DNA from: an uncultured Bacteroidota bacterium | GTDB lineage: Bacteria > Bacteroidota > Bacteroidia > Bacteroidales > SZUA-534 | Length of the DNA: 10,277 bases | Direction of reading: 5' to 3' | Assembly (NCBI GenBank): GCA_937900725.1 | Contig: CALCFP010000033.1 | Span: 1 to 10,277, forward strand | Shown here: positions 1-7,294 of the stretch, piece by piece | How the letters are laid out: each line of letters starts with the position of its first letter | Numbering within the stretch: the stretch's first letter is position 1 | Program-made: the position numbers and the translations under genes | Notes under the pieces: model-generated | Told to the model about the DNA's origin: nothing | Database searches by the model: none | Seen by the model: only the letters and a program-made list of their open reading frames with translations

Positions 1-3000
1 AGGCCTTCAAAGTCTTGCACTTCGTCTCGGTTGCAAACATGCGGCCAAGTTGCGTCGTCATGAATCCGTGCGTAATTTCGTTAGCGCAGAAGAATTCGTT
101 TAATTTATCCAAATCCAAGCGAATTTCGTCTGGCACAACATACAACGTTCCGCCCGCCATAGGGACAGTCACCACATCCATCACGCCGGCGTCAAAACCG
201 AAACTTGCATACGACGCAAAACGGGTATTCTCGTCCAGTTCCATGACGTTAGAATGGTTCCTGAAGAACGCCGCCAAGTTCCTGTTTTCAAGCACACAGC
301 CCTTGGGTTTTCCGGTCGTCCCGGAAGTGTAAATCATGGTAAGCGCATCTTCCGGACTCGGCATCACGCAAAAATCGGGAGCGTCGGGCAACCCTGCAAT
401 TTCATCCACAAACAGCACGTCGCCCTTGTATTCGTTCACGAGACCCACGAGGTTCCTGTCGGCAATCAAGAGCCGCGCCTTGCTATCCTGCACCATGTAA
501 TTCAGTCGTTCCGCCGGATACGTGGGGTCCAGAGGCTGGAAGGCTGCCCCTGCGCGAACAACGCCCCAGGCGGCAATCACCATGTTATCGCTACGCGGAA
601 CAAGGACCGCAACAAAGTCGTCCTTGCCTATTTTTTTGCCGTTCACGAAAGCCGCCAAATTCCTTGTAAGGCGATCCAGTTCCGCAAACGTGTAATGATT
701 TTCCTTGAATACAAGCGCCGTCTTTTCCGGAGCCTTCTTGACCACCGCTTCAAAGACTTCGTTCACCGTCTGGAATTTCGCCTTCGGCAAATCCGTGTTG
801 TTGAAATTATCAATAAAGTGGCGAGCGTCGGTAGAAACCACCTGGATTTCGTCCAGGCGTTCGCAAGCGAGCATTCCCTTCACAATTTCAAAAACCATCT
901 CGTTCAGGTTTTCAATGAAATCGCGGGAGTAAAGCGAGTCCTTGAAATGCGAATGCATCTCGTAGCCGGACTCCGTCTTCAAAAGCATGCCAATCAAATT
1001 CGCCTGGCAATCGTTCACCTTCAATTCTTCGGGCATCACCAGGGCATCGCCGAGTTTAACTTCAGAAAGCAAATCCGACTGGTACACAAACGAAACATCA
1101 AAACGCACCCCGTAGTTTTCCACCAGTTCACCAAACGAAATGCAATCATGCTCCATGGAATCGAATAATTTATTCTGGACATCCTGCAAAAATTCGGCGA
1201 CGGCCTTTCTATCGGGAATATCAAAGCGGAGCGGGATTGTCCTTACGAACATGCCAACAGTATCCATCAGGCCATCGTCATGGCGCCCGTTGTTCACCGT
1301 TATAAAGTTGCTCTCGTCCGTGCCGCTAAACTTCGAAAGTGCATAAGCAAAAGCCGCAAGGAAAAGCGAACTTTCCGTCACGCCGTTTTTACGCACAAAA
1401 TGTTCCACAGCACGCGTCGACAAATCCGCATCGGCCTTTGTAACAATAATATCCGAAGACATTTCGCCCGGATTTCCAGCCTTGTCGGGGATAAGCATTT
1501 CTTCCCATTCAAAGCCTTCGAATTCGCCCTTGAAAAATTCCTGGGCCGCCTTGTAGGCACGCGAGATTTTCAAGCCAAACTCGTTACGCGAAGCGTCAAA
1601 CTGCGTAAACGATTCCGCTACGGCACTGCCGCCAGCATACACATCGGCAATTTGCCCCAACAGAACCTTCATGGAAGATCCATCAAATACAATATGGTGG
1701 ATATCAACCAAGAACAAACTAGAATCGCCGACCTTGCAAATTTCAAAACGGTAAAGCGGACCATTCGCCAAGTCAAACGGGCGCACAAAACGCGCGAGGG
1801 CCGCATCCTTGCTTAAAGCCTCCGTATGCTCCACAACACATTCCGGCGCATGGAAGAACATCGCAGGCTCGTCCATTTCATCGGAAACAGTCACAAACAG
1901 AGCCGGATGCATAAGCGCCACGGACTTCACCGCATTTTCAAACTTTTCAACATCAATCGACGTCGGCAATTCCAAGGCAAACGGAATATTGTACATCGTC
2001 GAAAGCGGCTTCTCGACGCTCTCGAAATACACACCCCGCTGCGACTCCGTCAAAGGCGTAATTTTCGGGATGCGTTTCCAGTAATCCTCGGCAGTCTGCG
2101 TAGCACTTGACGAAGTCTTCGCCGCAACATTCAAAACTGAGCCGCGGTCCGACGGAATTTCAACGCATTTGGCCGCAGCGGCAATTTTTGAAACAACCTT
2201 CGCCTGCAAAATATCCTTCGCCGAAACAGAGAACCCGGCATTCTTCAACGCATCCATCAACTTCAACACCTTGATGGATTCGCCACCAAGTGCAAAGAAG
2301 TCGTCGTCGGCACCCACTCGACCGCAATTCAACACAGCAGAGATAGCCTCGCAAACAGCCTTTTCCGCATCATTTGCAGGAGCACGATATTCCACCTTGT
2401 AGTTTTCCACAGAAGGCTGTTCAAGGGAAACTCTATCCAACTTTCCCGTGGCAGTCAAAGGAAGCGCCTTCATATTTACAAAAAAGCGCGGAATCATGTA
2501 CGGCGGAACCTTCTTCGCAAGTTCCCTGCGAATTTGCACTTCACTGATTTCTTCGGCACCTGATTTATTTACAAAGTAAGCGACAATGTAATTCTGTCCG
2601 TCTTCATCTACAAAGGCCTTCACCGCCACGTTTTCTACGCTTTCGATTTCCTTGATGACATTTTCAACTTCCAGGGTTTCCACACGCTGGCCGTTGATTT
2701 TCACCATCCAGTCCTTACGACTCACATAAACGTAGTTGCCATCTTCACAGCGTCGCATCACGTCGCCGGTATGATACAGAATCCTTCCATCGGGCATTTG
2801 CACAAACGTGCTTTTTGACTTTTCCGGAAGACCGATATACTTTGTAGCGCAATGCGTAATGACGCAAAGTTCGCCTTCCGTCAAGGAATCGTTGACCTTT
2901 CCATTTTCGTCGGAAAGAACAAATTCGCAATTCTTGAATGGTTTTCCGATAGGCGTTGTCCGATACGGCTTATTGACCTTGAAACAGCAAACAGGCCCGG

Positions 3001-3805
3001 TTTCAGAACAACCGAAGGCATTTACGATTTGGAACTTTTCGGAATAGAAATCACTCAAAAGTTCCCCACCGCAAATAACCGTTTTCAAGTAGGTGGAATC
3101 AAGATTCAGGCGCTTCAAATACGAAGGCGTCAAGAAGGTTATGGAGACCTTGTGCTCCAAAAAGTACCTTACCAATTTTTCGCCGTTTTTCACCACATGG
3201 TCCGGAACAATATGGAATTCAAATCCAAGAGTAAGACTCTTGCTGACATAATCAGTAAAAGCGACAAACGCGAAACTCGAATTCATGGCGAATACTTCCC
3301 GCGCATTCACGTCAGGGAACATATCCATACTGAAAACAAAACGCACAATACTTTTCCACGGGTGCACAACGCCCTTCGGCATCCCCGTAGATCCCGAGGT
3401 ATAAACAATGCACGCCGTACAATCGTCCGGCACATCCATGCCGTCCCACGGCTCGTAATTGTCCAAATCCGACCAAAAGTCATCCGTGATGATTAACGGA
3501 GAATTGCTGTTTTCTTTGATATAGTCGATTCTATCCTGCGGATATTCAAGCGAAAGTTGTACGCAGGCGAGCCCTGCCGACAAAATACCGAGATAGCTAG
3601 CGACATACTCCACATTCCGGTCCATGAGGATAAGAACCGGTGTCCCGGGAGCAAAATCAAACGTTTCCAATTTACCCGCAATGCGCCTTCTCATCGCGTT
3701 CAGTTCTTCGTACGTCGTCTTTCTGGTTCCGTTGCAATCGACAACGGCAATATCGTTCGCATGTTCTTTTACAACGGCAATAAATCGCTCAATCAACTTT
3801 TGCAT
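1..3805 (-). CDS. Nonribosomal peptide synthetase, N-terminal part (A-T-C-A), open at the left edge
   Basis: Large modular enzyme that activates acids with ATP, holds them as thioesters on a phosphopantetheine carrier and joins them into a peptide in the cytoplasm. The visible 1268 residues hold four domains. A1 (1-465): core A3 YTSGSTGMPKG 135-145, A5 FGCSETGP 264-271, A7 YHTGD 344-348, A8 around 362-376, A10 lysine K455. Carrier T1 (about 478-545): LGGESIK with attachment serine S510. Condensation domain (about 580-990): HHIVFDG 703-709 with catalytic second His H704, and VGMFVRT 850-856. A2 (from about 1013): YTSGTTGKPKG 1159-1169; it continues beyond the window. The ATG at 3805 is the first start after an in-frame TGA 15 bases upstream; no Shine-Dalgarno is visible. 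With no condensation domain before A1 this looks like an initiating module (inference). Substrates and product are unknown; no tailoring, transport or phosphopantetheinyl transferase gene lies in view. Confidence 0.95.
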   Translation of the reverse strand, partial: MQKLIERFIAVVKEHANDIAVVDCNGTRKTTYEELNAMRRRIAGKLETFDFAPGTPVLILMDRNVEYVASYLGILSAGLACVQLSLEYPQDRIDYIKENSNSPLIITDDFWSDLDNYEPWDGMDVPDDCTACIVYTSGSTGMPKGVVHPWKSIVRFVFSMDMFPDVNAREVFAMNSSFAFVAFTDYVSKSLTLGFEFHIVPDHVVKNGEKLVRYFLEHKVSITFLTPSYLKRLNLDSTYLKTVICGGELLSDFYSEKFQIVNAFGCSETGPVCCFKVNKPYRTTPIGKPFKNCEFVLSDENGKVNDSLTEGELCVITHCATKYIGLPEKSKSTFVQMPDGRILYHTGDVMRRCEDGNYVYVSRKDWMVKINGQRVETLEVENVIKEIESVENVAVKAFVDEDGQNYIVAYFVNKSGAEEISEVQIRRELAKKVPPYMIPRFFVNMKALPLTATGKLDRVSLEQPSVENYKVEYRAPANDAEKAVCEAISAVLNCGRVGADDDFFALGGESIKVLKLMDALKNAGFSVSAKDILQAKVVSKIAAAAKCVEIPSDRGSVLNVAAKTSSSATQTAEDYWKRIPKITPLTESQRGVYFESVEKPLSTMYNIPFALELPTSIDVEKFENAVKSVALMHPALFVTVSDEMDEPAMFFHAPECVVEHTEALSKDAALARFVRPFDLANGPLYRFEICKVGDSSLFLVDIHHIVFDGSSMKVLLGQIADVYAGGSAVAESFTQFDASRNEFGLKISRAYKAAQEFFKGEFEGFEWEEMLIPDKAGNPGEMSSDIIVTKADADLSTRAVEHFVRKNGVTESSLFLAAFAYALSKFSGTDESNFITVNNGRHDDGLMDTVGMFVRTIPLRFDIPDRKAVAEFLQDVQNKLFDSMEHDCISFGELVENYGVRFDVSFVYQSDLLSEVKLGDALVMPEELKVNDCQANLIGMLLKTESGYEMHSHFKDSLYSRDFIENLNEMVFEIVKGMLACERLDEIQVVSTDARHFIDNFNNTDLPKAKFQTVNEVFEAVVKKAPEKTALVFKENHYTFAELDRLTRNLAAFVNGKKIGKDDFVAVLVPRSDNMVIAAWGVVRAGAAFQPLDPTYPAERLNYMVQDSKARLLIADRNLVGLVNEYKGDVLFVDEIAGLPDAPDFCVMPSPEDALTMIYTSGTTGKPKGCVLENRNLAAFFRNHSNVMELDENTRFASYASFGFDAGVMDVVTVPMAGGTLYVVPDEIRLDLDKLNEFFCANEITHGFMTTQLGRMFATETKCKTLKA

Positions 3806-4058
3806 AAGGCAAGTTTTATATCATTTTAAAATGTATGGTTTTGAGGCACTATGAATTCCAGGATTTTAGTATCAAACCAAGGAATTGGCAATTGTCCATA
3901 AAAGACCATACGGAATAACAGATTTAAAGTTAATGCTTTTCCTTGAGTGGCGGAAACTGCAAGGCGGAAAATAAAATCGGGGAATTTTAGAAGTTCCCTT
4001 AATTCGTATTCGCCAATAGTTTAAATGGCACAATTGACTTTTTTGCTATCATTGCATC
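3806..4058. other. AT-rich intergenic gap between divergent genes
   Basis: This stretch separates the divergently transcribed NRPS (minus) and the DUF3667 gene (plus), so it should carry both promoters. I see no convincing paired promoter boxes: before the NRPS start there are only AT-rich tracts, and before the plus gene there is a TATCATTG close to the Bacteroidota -7 consensus (TAnnTTTG), but it ends only five bases before the ATG. A short inverted repeat, GGGAA...TTCCC, lies near 3979-4000. No small open frame, RNA gene or repeat is recognisable. If the NRPS block comes from another lineage than block 2, the boundary falls here. Confidence 0.5.
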
Positions 4059-5024
4059 ATGTCACGTAAAAGAAAAATATCGTTGAAAGGTACGCTACGC
4101 CGTTTCCGCATCTGGCAGGAAACTGGCCGAAGGGCCTACCGTCGCACTGACGCAATGGCGGAAGAGCACAAGTGCCTGAACTGCGAAACTGTTTTTCGTG
4201 GCAATTACTGTCCTGTTTGCGGGCAGAGCGCACGAGAGAAACGGCTGTCGTTTGCCGACATTTTCAGCAATCTGATGGGCATAATCCTGAATATGGAGAA
4301 AGGTTTCCTGTACACGGTCTTGTGCCTGATATTGCGACCAGGATATATGATTCGCGATTACATCAGTGGCCATAGAATACGCTACACCCGACCAATTCAG
4401 TTGCTGTTCATCTTGGCGACTATCAGCATTGCCGTGAACTACTTGTCAGGCAACTCCTTCGATGCCAACAGCATGGAGGTGAAGATAATGCCACAAGCAT
4501 TGCACGACTCGCTTCCGCTGACCACATTGTACGACTCGCTGGCTAATTTCGACGAATCAAAAATGACGAATTTTCTGTCGATTGACTACGAAAGCGACAG
4601 CGAATCGGATAAGGCGATGGCTGAAAAAATGGAACACTCCATCGTAAGTGTCATCCAGTGGATAACCGACAATTTGGGGCTGGCCACTCTTTTATTTCTG
4701 CCGTTTCTGGTTCTGCCAATGTTTTTAAGTTTCCGCAAGACCAAGGCGGGTGGCTCGTTATGCCTGACGGAATACTTCTTTGTCACAATCTACATTTGTG
4801 ACCAGTGGCTTTTGTTGCATCTGATTGCTTACCCTTTGCCGTCGTCAACGTTGTTTATGCTTTTGTTCTTCCCGATTGTCTTCATATACGACTGCCGTCA
4901 GTTGTTCCGCATATCGTGGGGCGATAGCGTAGTGCGTACAATGCTGTTCTCGTTCTTGTCTGTTGTGGAGATGCTGTTGCTGTCGCTTGGTTTGGCGTGC
5001 CTGATTGAACTTTTTATTGAATAA
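4059..5024 (+). CDS. DUF3667-type membrane protein with N-terminal zinc ribbon
   Basis: A 321-residue protein of unknown function. A very basic N-terminus (1-32) is followed by a CxxC...CxxC zinc ribbon (C39, C42, C51, C54; the second pair in NYCPVCGQ). A short amphipathic stretch (63-104) contains the RPGYMIRDYISGHRIRYTRP type segment (93-112), typical of the DUF3667 family common in Bacteroidota. Membrane segments follow at roughly 112-130, 206-225, 238-260, 264-282 and 294-319, with an acidic soluble loop (135-205) between the first two. Start chosen: the ATG at 4059; an internal ATG at 4155 (M33), just before the zinc ribbon, is a possible alternative. No Shine-Dalgarno is visible, which is normal in Bacteroidota. 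The family role is not established; an inner-membrane location is inferred from the helices. The neighbours give no functional clue. Confidence 0.85.
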   Translation: MSRKRKISLKGTLRRFRIWQETGRRAYRRTDAMAEEHKCLNCETVFRGNYCPVCGQSAREKRLSFADIFSNLMGIILNMEKGFLYTVLCLILRPGYMIRDYISGHRIRYTRPIQLLFILATISIAVNYLSGNSFDANSMEVKIMPQALHDSLPLTTLYDSLANFDESKMTNFLSIDYESDSESDKAMAEKMEHSIVSVIQWITDNLGLATLLFLPFLVLPMFLSFRKTKAGGSLCLTEYFFVTIYICDQWLLLHLIAYPLPSSTLFMLLFFPIVFIYDCRQLFRISWGDSVVRTMLFSFLSVVEMLLLSLGLACLIELFIE

Positions 5025-5056
5025 AGGTTTCATTTAACCTTGGAAAAACGGATAAA

Positions 5057-5404
5057 TCTTTTATAAAAAGAAAGATATTCAATATTTTAAGTAACCACTT
5101 TTCTGATAATAAAAGTGCATTGTTAATTACAGGTGCCAGACAGATAGGAAAAACCTATTCCATAAGGCAGTTTGGAATGGAGAATTTCGACTGCTTTGTA
5201 GAGATTAATTTTATTGATATGCCAGAGGCTGTCGAACTGTTCAATAGCGCCCAAAACAGTCAGGAGTTGCTTTTACGGATATCGTTGCTCGCAAAAAAGA
5301 CATGGAAACCCGGCCGCACGCTGATTTTTCTCGACGAGGTGCAGGAGTGCAAGGAGATAGTCACTGCCATAAAATTCCTTGTCGATGAAGGCAGTTACCG
5401 CTGA
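5057..5404 (+). pseudogene. Remnant of an AAA/DUF4143-type ATPase, without start codon and C-terminal half
   Basis: The frame is open from 5021 to a TGA at 5402-5404 and encodes the front part of an AAA_14/DUF4143-type ATPase: the family's N-terminal helix (KRKIFNIL, from about 5066), the Walker A GARQIGKT, a NFIDMPEA-like acidic strand, and the Walker B LIFLDEVQ. Family members are usually about 400 residues; this one stops after about 113, right after a DEGSYR segment where the sensor strand should begin, and none of the other frames continues the homology. No ATG precedes the conserved helix; the only upstream-capable start is a TTG at 5120, which would cut off that helix. A missing start plus a missing nucleotide-sensor region and DUF4143 domain indicate a dead gene. 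It begins directly after the DUF3667 stop. A short expressed ATPase fragment from the TTG is possible but less likely. Confidence 0.75.
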
Positions 5405-5433
5405 ATATCGCGCCTGAGCGAAATAGATTTTGA

Positions 5434-5441
5434 TATTTTTG
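5434..5441 (+). promoter_or_regulatory. Possible Bacteroidota -7 promoter element
   Basis: TATTTTTG matches the Bacteroidota sigma-ABfr -7 consensus TAnnTTTG exactly and lies 19 bases before the ATG of the pseudouridine synthase. No clear TTTG -33 box is seen at the usual distance upstream, so this is only a candidate. Confidence 0.3.
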
Positions 5442-5460
5442 CAACCAAAATCGTTTGACA

Positions 5461-6363
5461 ATGAGAATGAACGACAAGCCCCGCAAGCAAGAGCCAAAGG
5501 GCACATCATATCCAGTAAAATCCGACCAGACGGTCGAGCAGTTTCTGTCGCACATTATGCAGGGCAAGAGCCGTACGTCCATTCGGCAGTTGTTGCAAAA
5601 GGGCGCCATCACTGTCAACGGTAAGCCGTTGCGCCAACTTGCCGACACGCTGAAGGCCGGACAGACGGTGTTCATCGGCAAAAAGCCCGACCCCGTGTTT
5701 CCTATGCCAAAAGGCCTGCGCATCATTTGGGAAGACAAGTGGCTCATTGTCGTCAAAAAGGAGACGGGCCTGCTCACCGTGGGCAACGAGAGTGAGCGTT
5801 TCCAGACCGCACAGACCTATCTCGATGCCTATATGCGATTCAAGGGCGAGGGCGAGTGCATCTTCATTGTTCACCGCATCGACCGCGACACATCGGGCAT
5901 ACTCATTTTTGCCAAGAGCGAGGAAGTGCAGTTCCGTCTGCGCACAACGTGGAACGACTCCGTGCAGAGCCGGCGCTACATTGCCGTTGTCGAAGGGTAT
6001 CTTGACGAACCTGAAGGCACCATCGACACTTGGATTGACGAGAACAAGTACACTATGGTGATGCACGTAACCAAGGAAGGAAAGGGCAAGCGCGCCATAA
6101 CCCACTACAAAGTGCTCAAGACTGCCAAGGGCTACTCGTTGCTCGAACTCGAACTTGAGACCGGACGCAAGAACCAGATTCGCATACATATGAAGCACAT
6201 AGGCCACCCTATCGCCGGCGACGGCAAGTACGGTGCCCAGACCGACCCTTGCGGACGACTTTGCCTGCACGCACAGCAGATTGAATTCATCCATCCAATG
6301 ACTCACGAGGTGATGGAATTCACGTCGGAAATACCGCACGAGTTTACGGCATTGTTCAAGTAG
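5461..6363 (+). CDS. RluA/RluD-family RNA pseudouridine synthase with S4 domain
   Basis: Isomerises specific uridines to pseudouridine in ribosomal (or transfer) RNA. The 300-residue protein has an N-terminal S4 RNA-binding domain (about 16-75, SRTSIRQLLQKGAITVNGKP) and a catalytic domain with the family signature HRIDRDTSG at 138-146, where D141 is the nucleophile. LETGRKNQIRIH and AGDGKYG, near residues 236-262, are the later conserved family motifs. Length and order fit full-length RluA-family enzymes of Bacteroidota. The ATG at 5461 was chosen; a TTG two codons upstream (5455) and an ATG at 5467 are alternatives and hardly change the protein. It is transcribed alone: a decayed gene lies before it and a strong hairpin terminator after it. 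Which RNA position is modified cannot be told from the sequence, so no symbol is given. Confidence 0.93.
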   Translation: MRMNDKPRKQEPKGTSYPVKSDQTVEQFLSHIMQGKSRTSIRQLLQKGAITVNGKPLRQLADTLKAGQTVFIGKKPDPVFPMPKGLRIIWEDKWLIVVKKETGLLTVGNESERFQTAQTYLDAYMRFKGEGECIFIVHRIDRDTSGILIFAKSEEVQFRLRTTWNDSVQSRRYIAVVEGYLDEPEGTIDTWIDENKYTMVMHVTKEGKGKRAITHYKVLKTAKGYSLLELELETGRKNQIRIHMKHIGHPIAGDGKYGAQTDPCGRLCLHAQQIEFIHPMTHEVMEFTSEIPHEFTALFK

Positions 6364-6380
6364 AATGCAATTGCAACGCC

Positions 6381-6416
6381 AAAAAAAAGCCACAGGCAAA
6401 CGCTTGTGGCTTTTTT
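6381..6416. terminator. Bidirectional intrinsic terminator
   Basis: A nine-pair stem (6389-6397 with 6402-6410, one G-T wobble) closes an AAAC loop and is flanked by eight A on the left and six T on the right. The arrangement gives a U-tract on both strands, so it can end the pseudouridine synthase transcript (+, stop at 6363) and the flavodoxin transcript (-, stop at 6433), which converge here. Confidence 0.9.
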
Positions 6417-6432
6417 GTATGCTTTGCGCTGA

Positions 6433-7275
6433 TTAGCGTTCAACGGCAGTGAATTCAGGAACGGCGTTCTCGTCGGCCCCCTTTGTTACAAACACTGTTA
6501 GTTGCGATGTGCTGCCATCAGGGCCAGCGTTCTCGGCGGTGAAGATGTAGTCGGTTCCGTTGCTTGTGGCACGTGAGCAGACAGTCACAGGAGTCATCTT
6601 GTACATTCCGTAACTGCTTGTGGCGGCATCGAATAGGGCCTTGTCGTCATCGTTAACGGCTTGTGCTTCAGAAAAATCAGGCAATTGTTCGGTCTCGCCA
6701 GCCAATGCGCCAATCTTTTTCAGGAAAGTGTCAATTTCGGCAGGAGCCGATGCTATGCGAGCCTGACGTACGCCATACGATTCGCCGATTTTCGCATTTG
6801 GCAGAGCCGCTTTCAGGTTGTTGGTGCTGCTTACGCGGCCACCGCTGCCGAATGTGCAGAATGGGAACACTACCTTGCCGCTCAAGTCGTTGTCCTTGAT
6901 GAACGATGCTACAGGATGAGCGTAGGTGCCGCCCCATATTGGGTAACCGATGAAGATTGTGTCGTAGTCGGCCAGATTGACTTTCAATGGCTCAATGGCA
7001 GGAGTGACGCCGTTTTTCATATCTTCTTGCCAACGTTGGATTGTTGCCTGAAAATCGGTTGGATATTCACCCGAAACCTTGATTTCGGCGGTGTCGGCAC
7101 CCAGTTTCGATTGAATTTCCAATGCAACAGTGCGTGTTGTGTTGGTTTGTGAGTAGAAAACCACCAATGTTTTGGTTTTTGCAGGTTCAGCGGTCTTTTT
7201 TGCTGATGCTGAACAAGATGCCAATGCAACAATTGAAGTGGCAAGCAGAAGGATGTTCTTCATTTTCATTTTCAT
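6433..7275 (-). CDS. Flavodoxin-domain lipoprotein
   Basis: Predicted FMN-binding electron carrier attached to a membrane. The 280-residue protein starts with a lipoprotein signal peptide: basic MKMKMK, a hydrophobic core, and the lipobox LASC with C21 as the lipidated cysteine. The flavodoxin fold follows: phosphate loop YSQTNTTRT near 41-49, the aromatic FMN-stacking loop GYPIWGGTYAHP near 109-120, and the third loop CTFGSGGRVSS near 140-150. About 75 residues after the flavodoxin domain (from about 205, after LPDFSEAQ) form an extra tail that I do not recognise. Exported lipoprotein flavodoxins of this kind are common in Bacteroidota; their redox partner is not known. Three ATG codons, two codons apart (7275, 7269, 7263), all keep the signal peptide. 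The start lies 19 bases after the alcohol dehydrogenase stop on the same strand, so the two are probably one transcript. Confidence 0.9.
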   Translation of the reverse strand: MKMKMKNILLLATSIVALASCSASAKKTAEPAKTKTLVVFYSQTNTTRTVALEIQSKLGADTAEIKVSGEYPTDFQATIQRWQEDMKNGVTPAIEPLKVNLADYDTIFIGYPIWGGTYAHPVASFIKDNDLSGKVVFPFCTFGSGGRVSSTNNLKAALPNAKIGESYGVRQARIASAPAEIDTFLKKIGALAGETEQLPDFSEAQAVNDDDKALFDAATSSYGMYKMTPVTVCSRATSNGTDYIFTAENAGPDGSTSQLTVFVTKGADENAVPEFTAVER

Positions 7276-7294
7276 AAATGTTTAAAAGTGATTA

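Noticed and set aside
254..1168. Long plus-strand open frame (about 300 codons) opposite the NRPS
   Set aside because: It is Arg/His/Phe-rich with no motif and lies antisense to a frame with clear NRPS core motifs; the same holds for the plus frames at 1280-1816 and 2852-3496.
3806..3860. Sigma-70-like boxes (TAAAAT, TATAAA) before the NRPS start
   Set aside because: No matching -35 box at suitable spacing; AT-rich sequence yields such hexamers by chance.
4046..4053. TATCATTG as a -7 element for the DUF3667 gene
   Set aside because: One mismatch to the consensus and only five bases from the ATG, too close for an ordinary leader.
5506..6399. Long minus-strand open frame (297 codons) opposite the pseudouridine synthase
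   Set aside because: The plus strand carries the complete S4 and RluA motifs; the antisense frame has none and runs into the terminator hairpin.
6381..6416. Inverted repeat as a mobile-element end or attachment site
   Set aside because: The flanking A and T tracts and the position between convergent gene ends fit an intrinsic terminator better.
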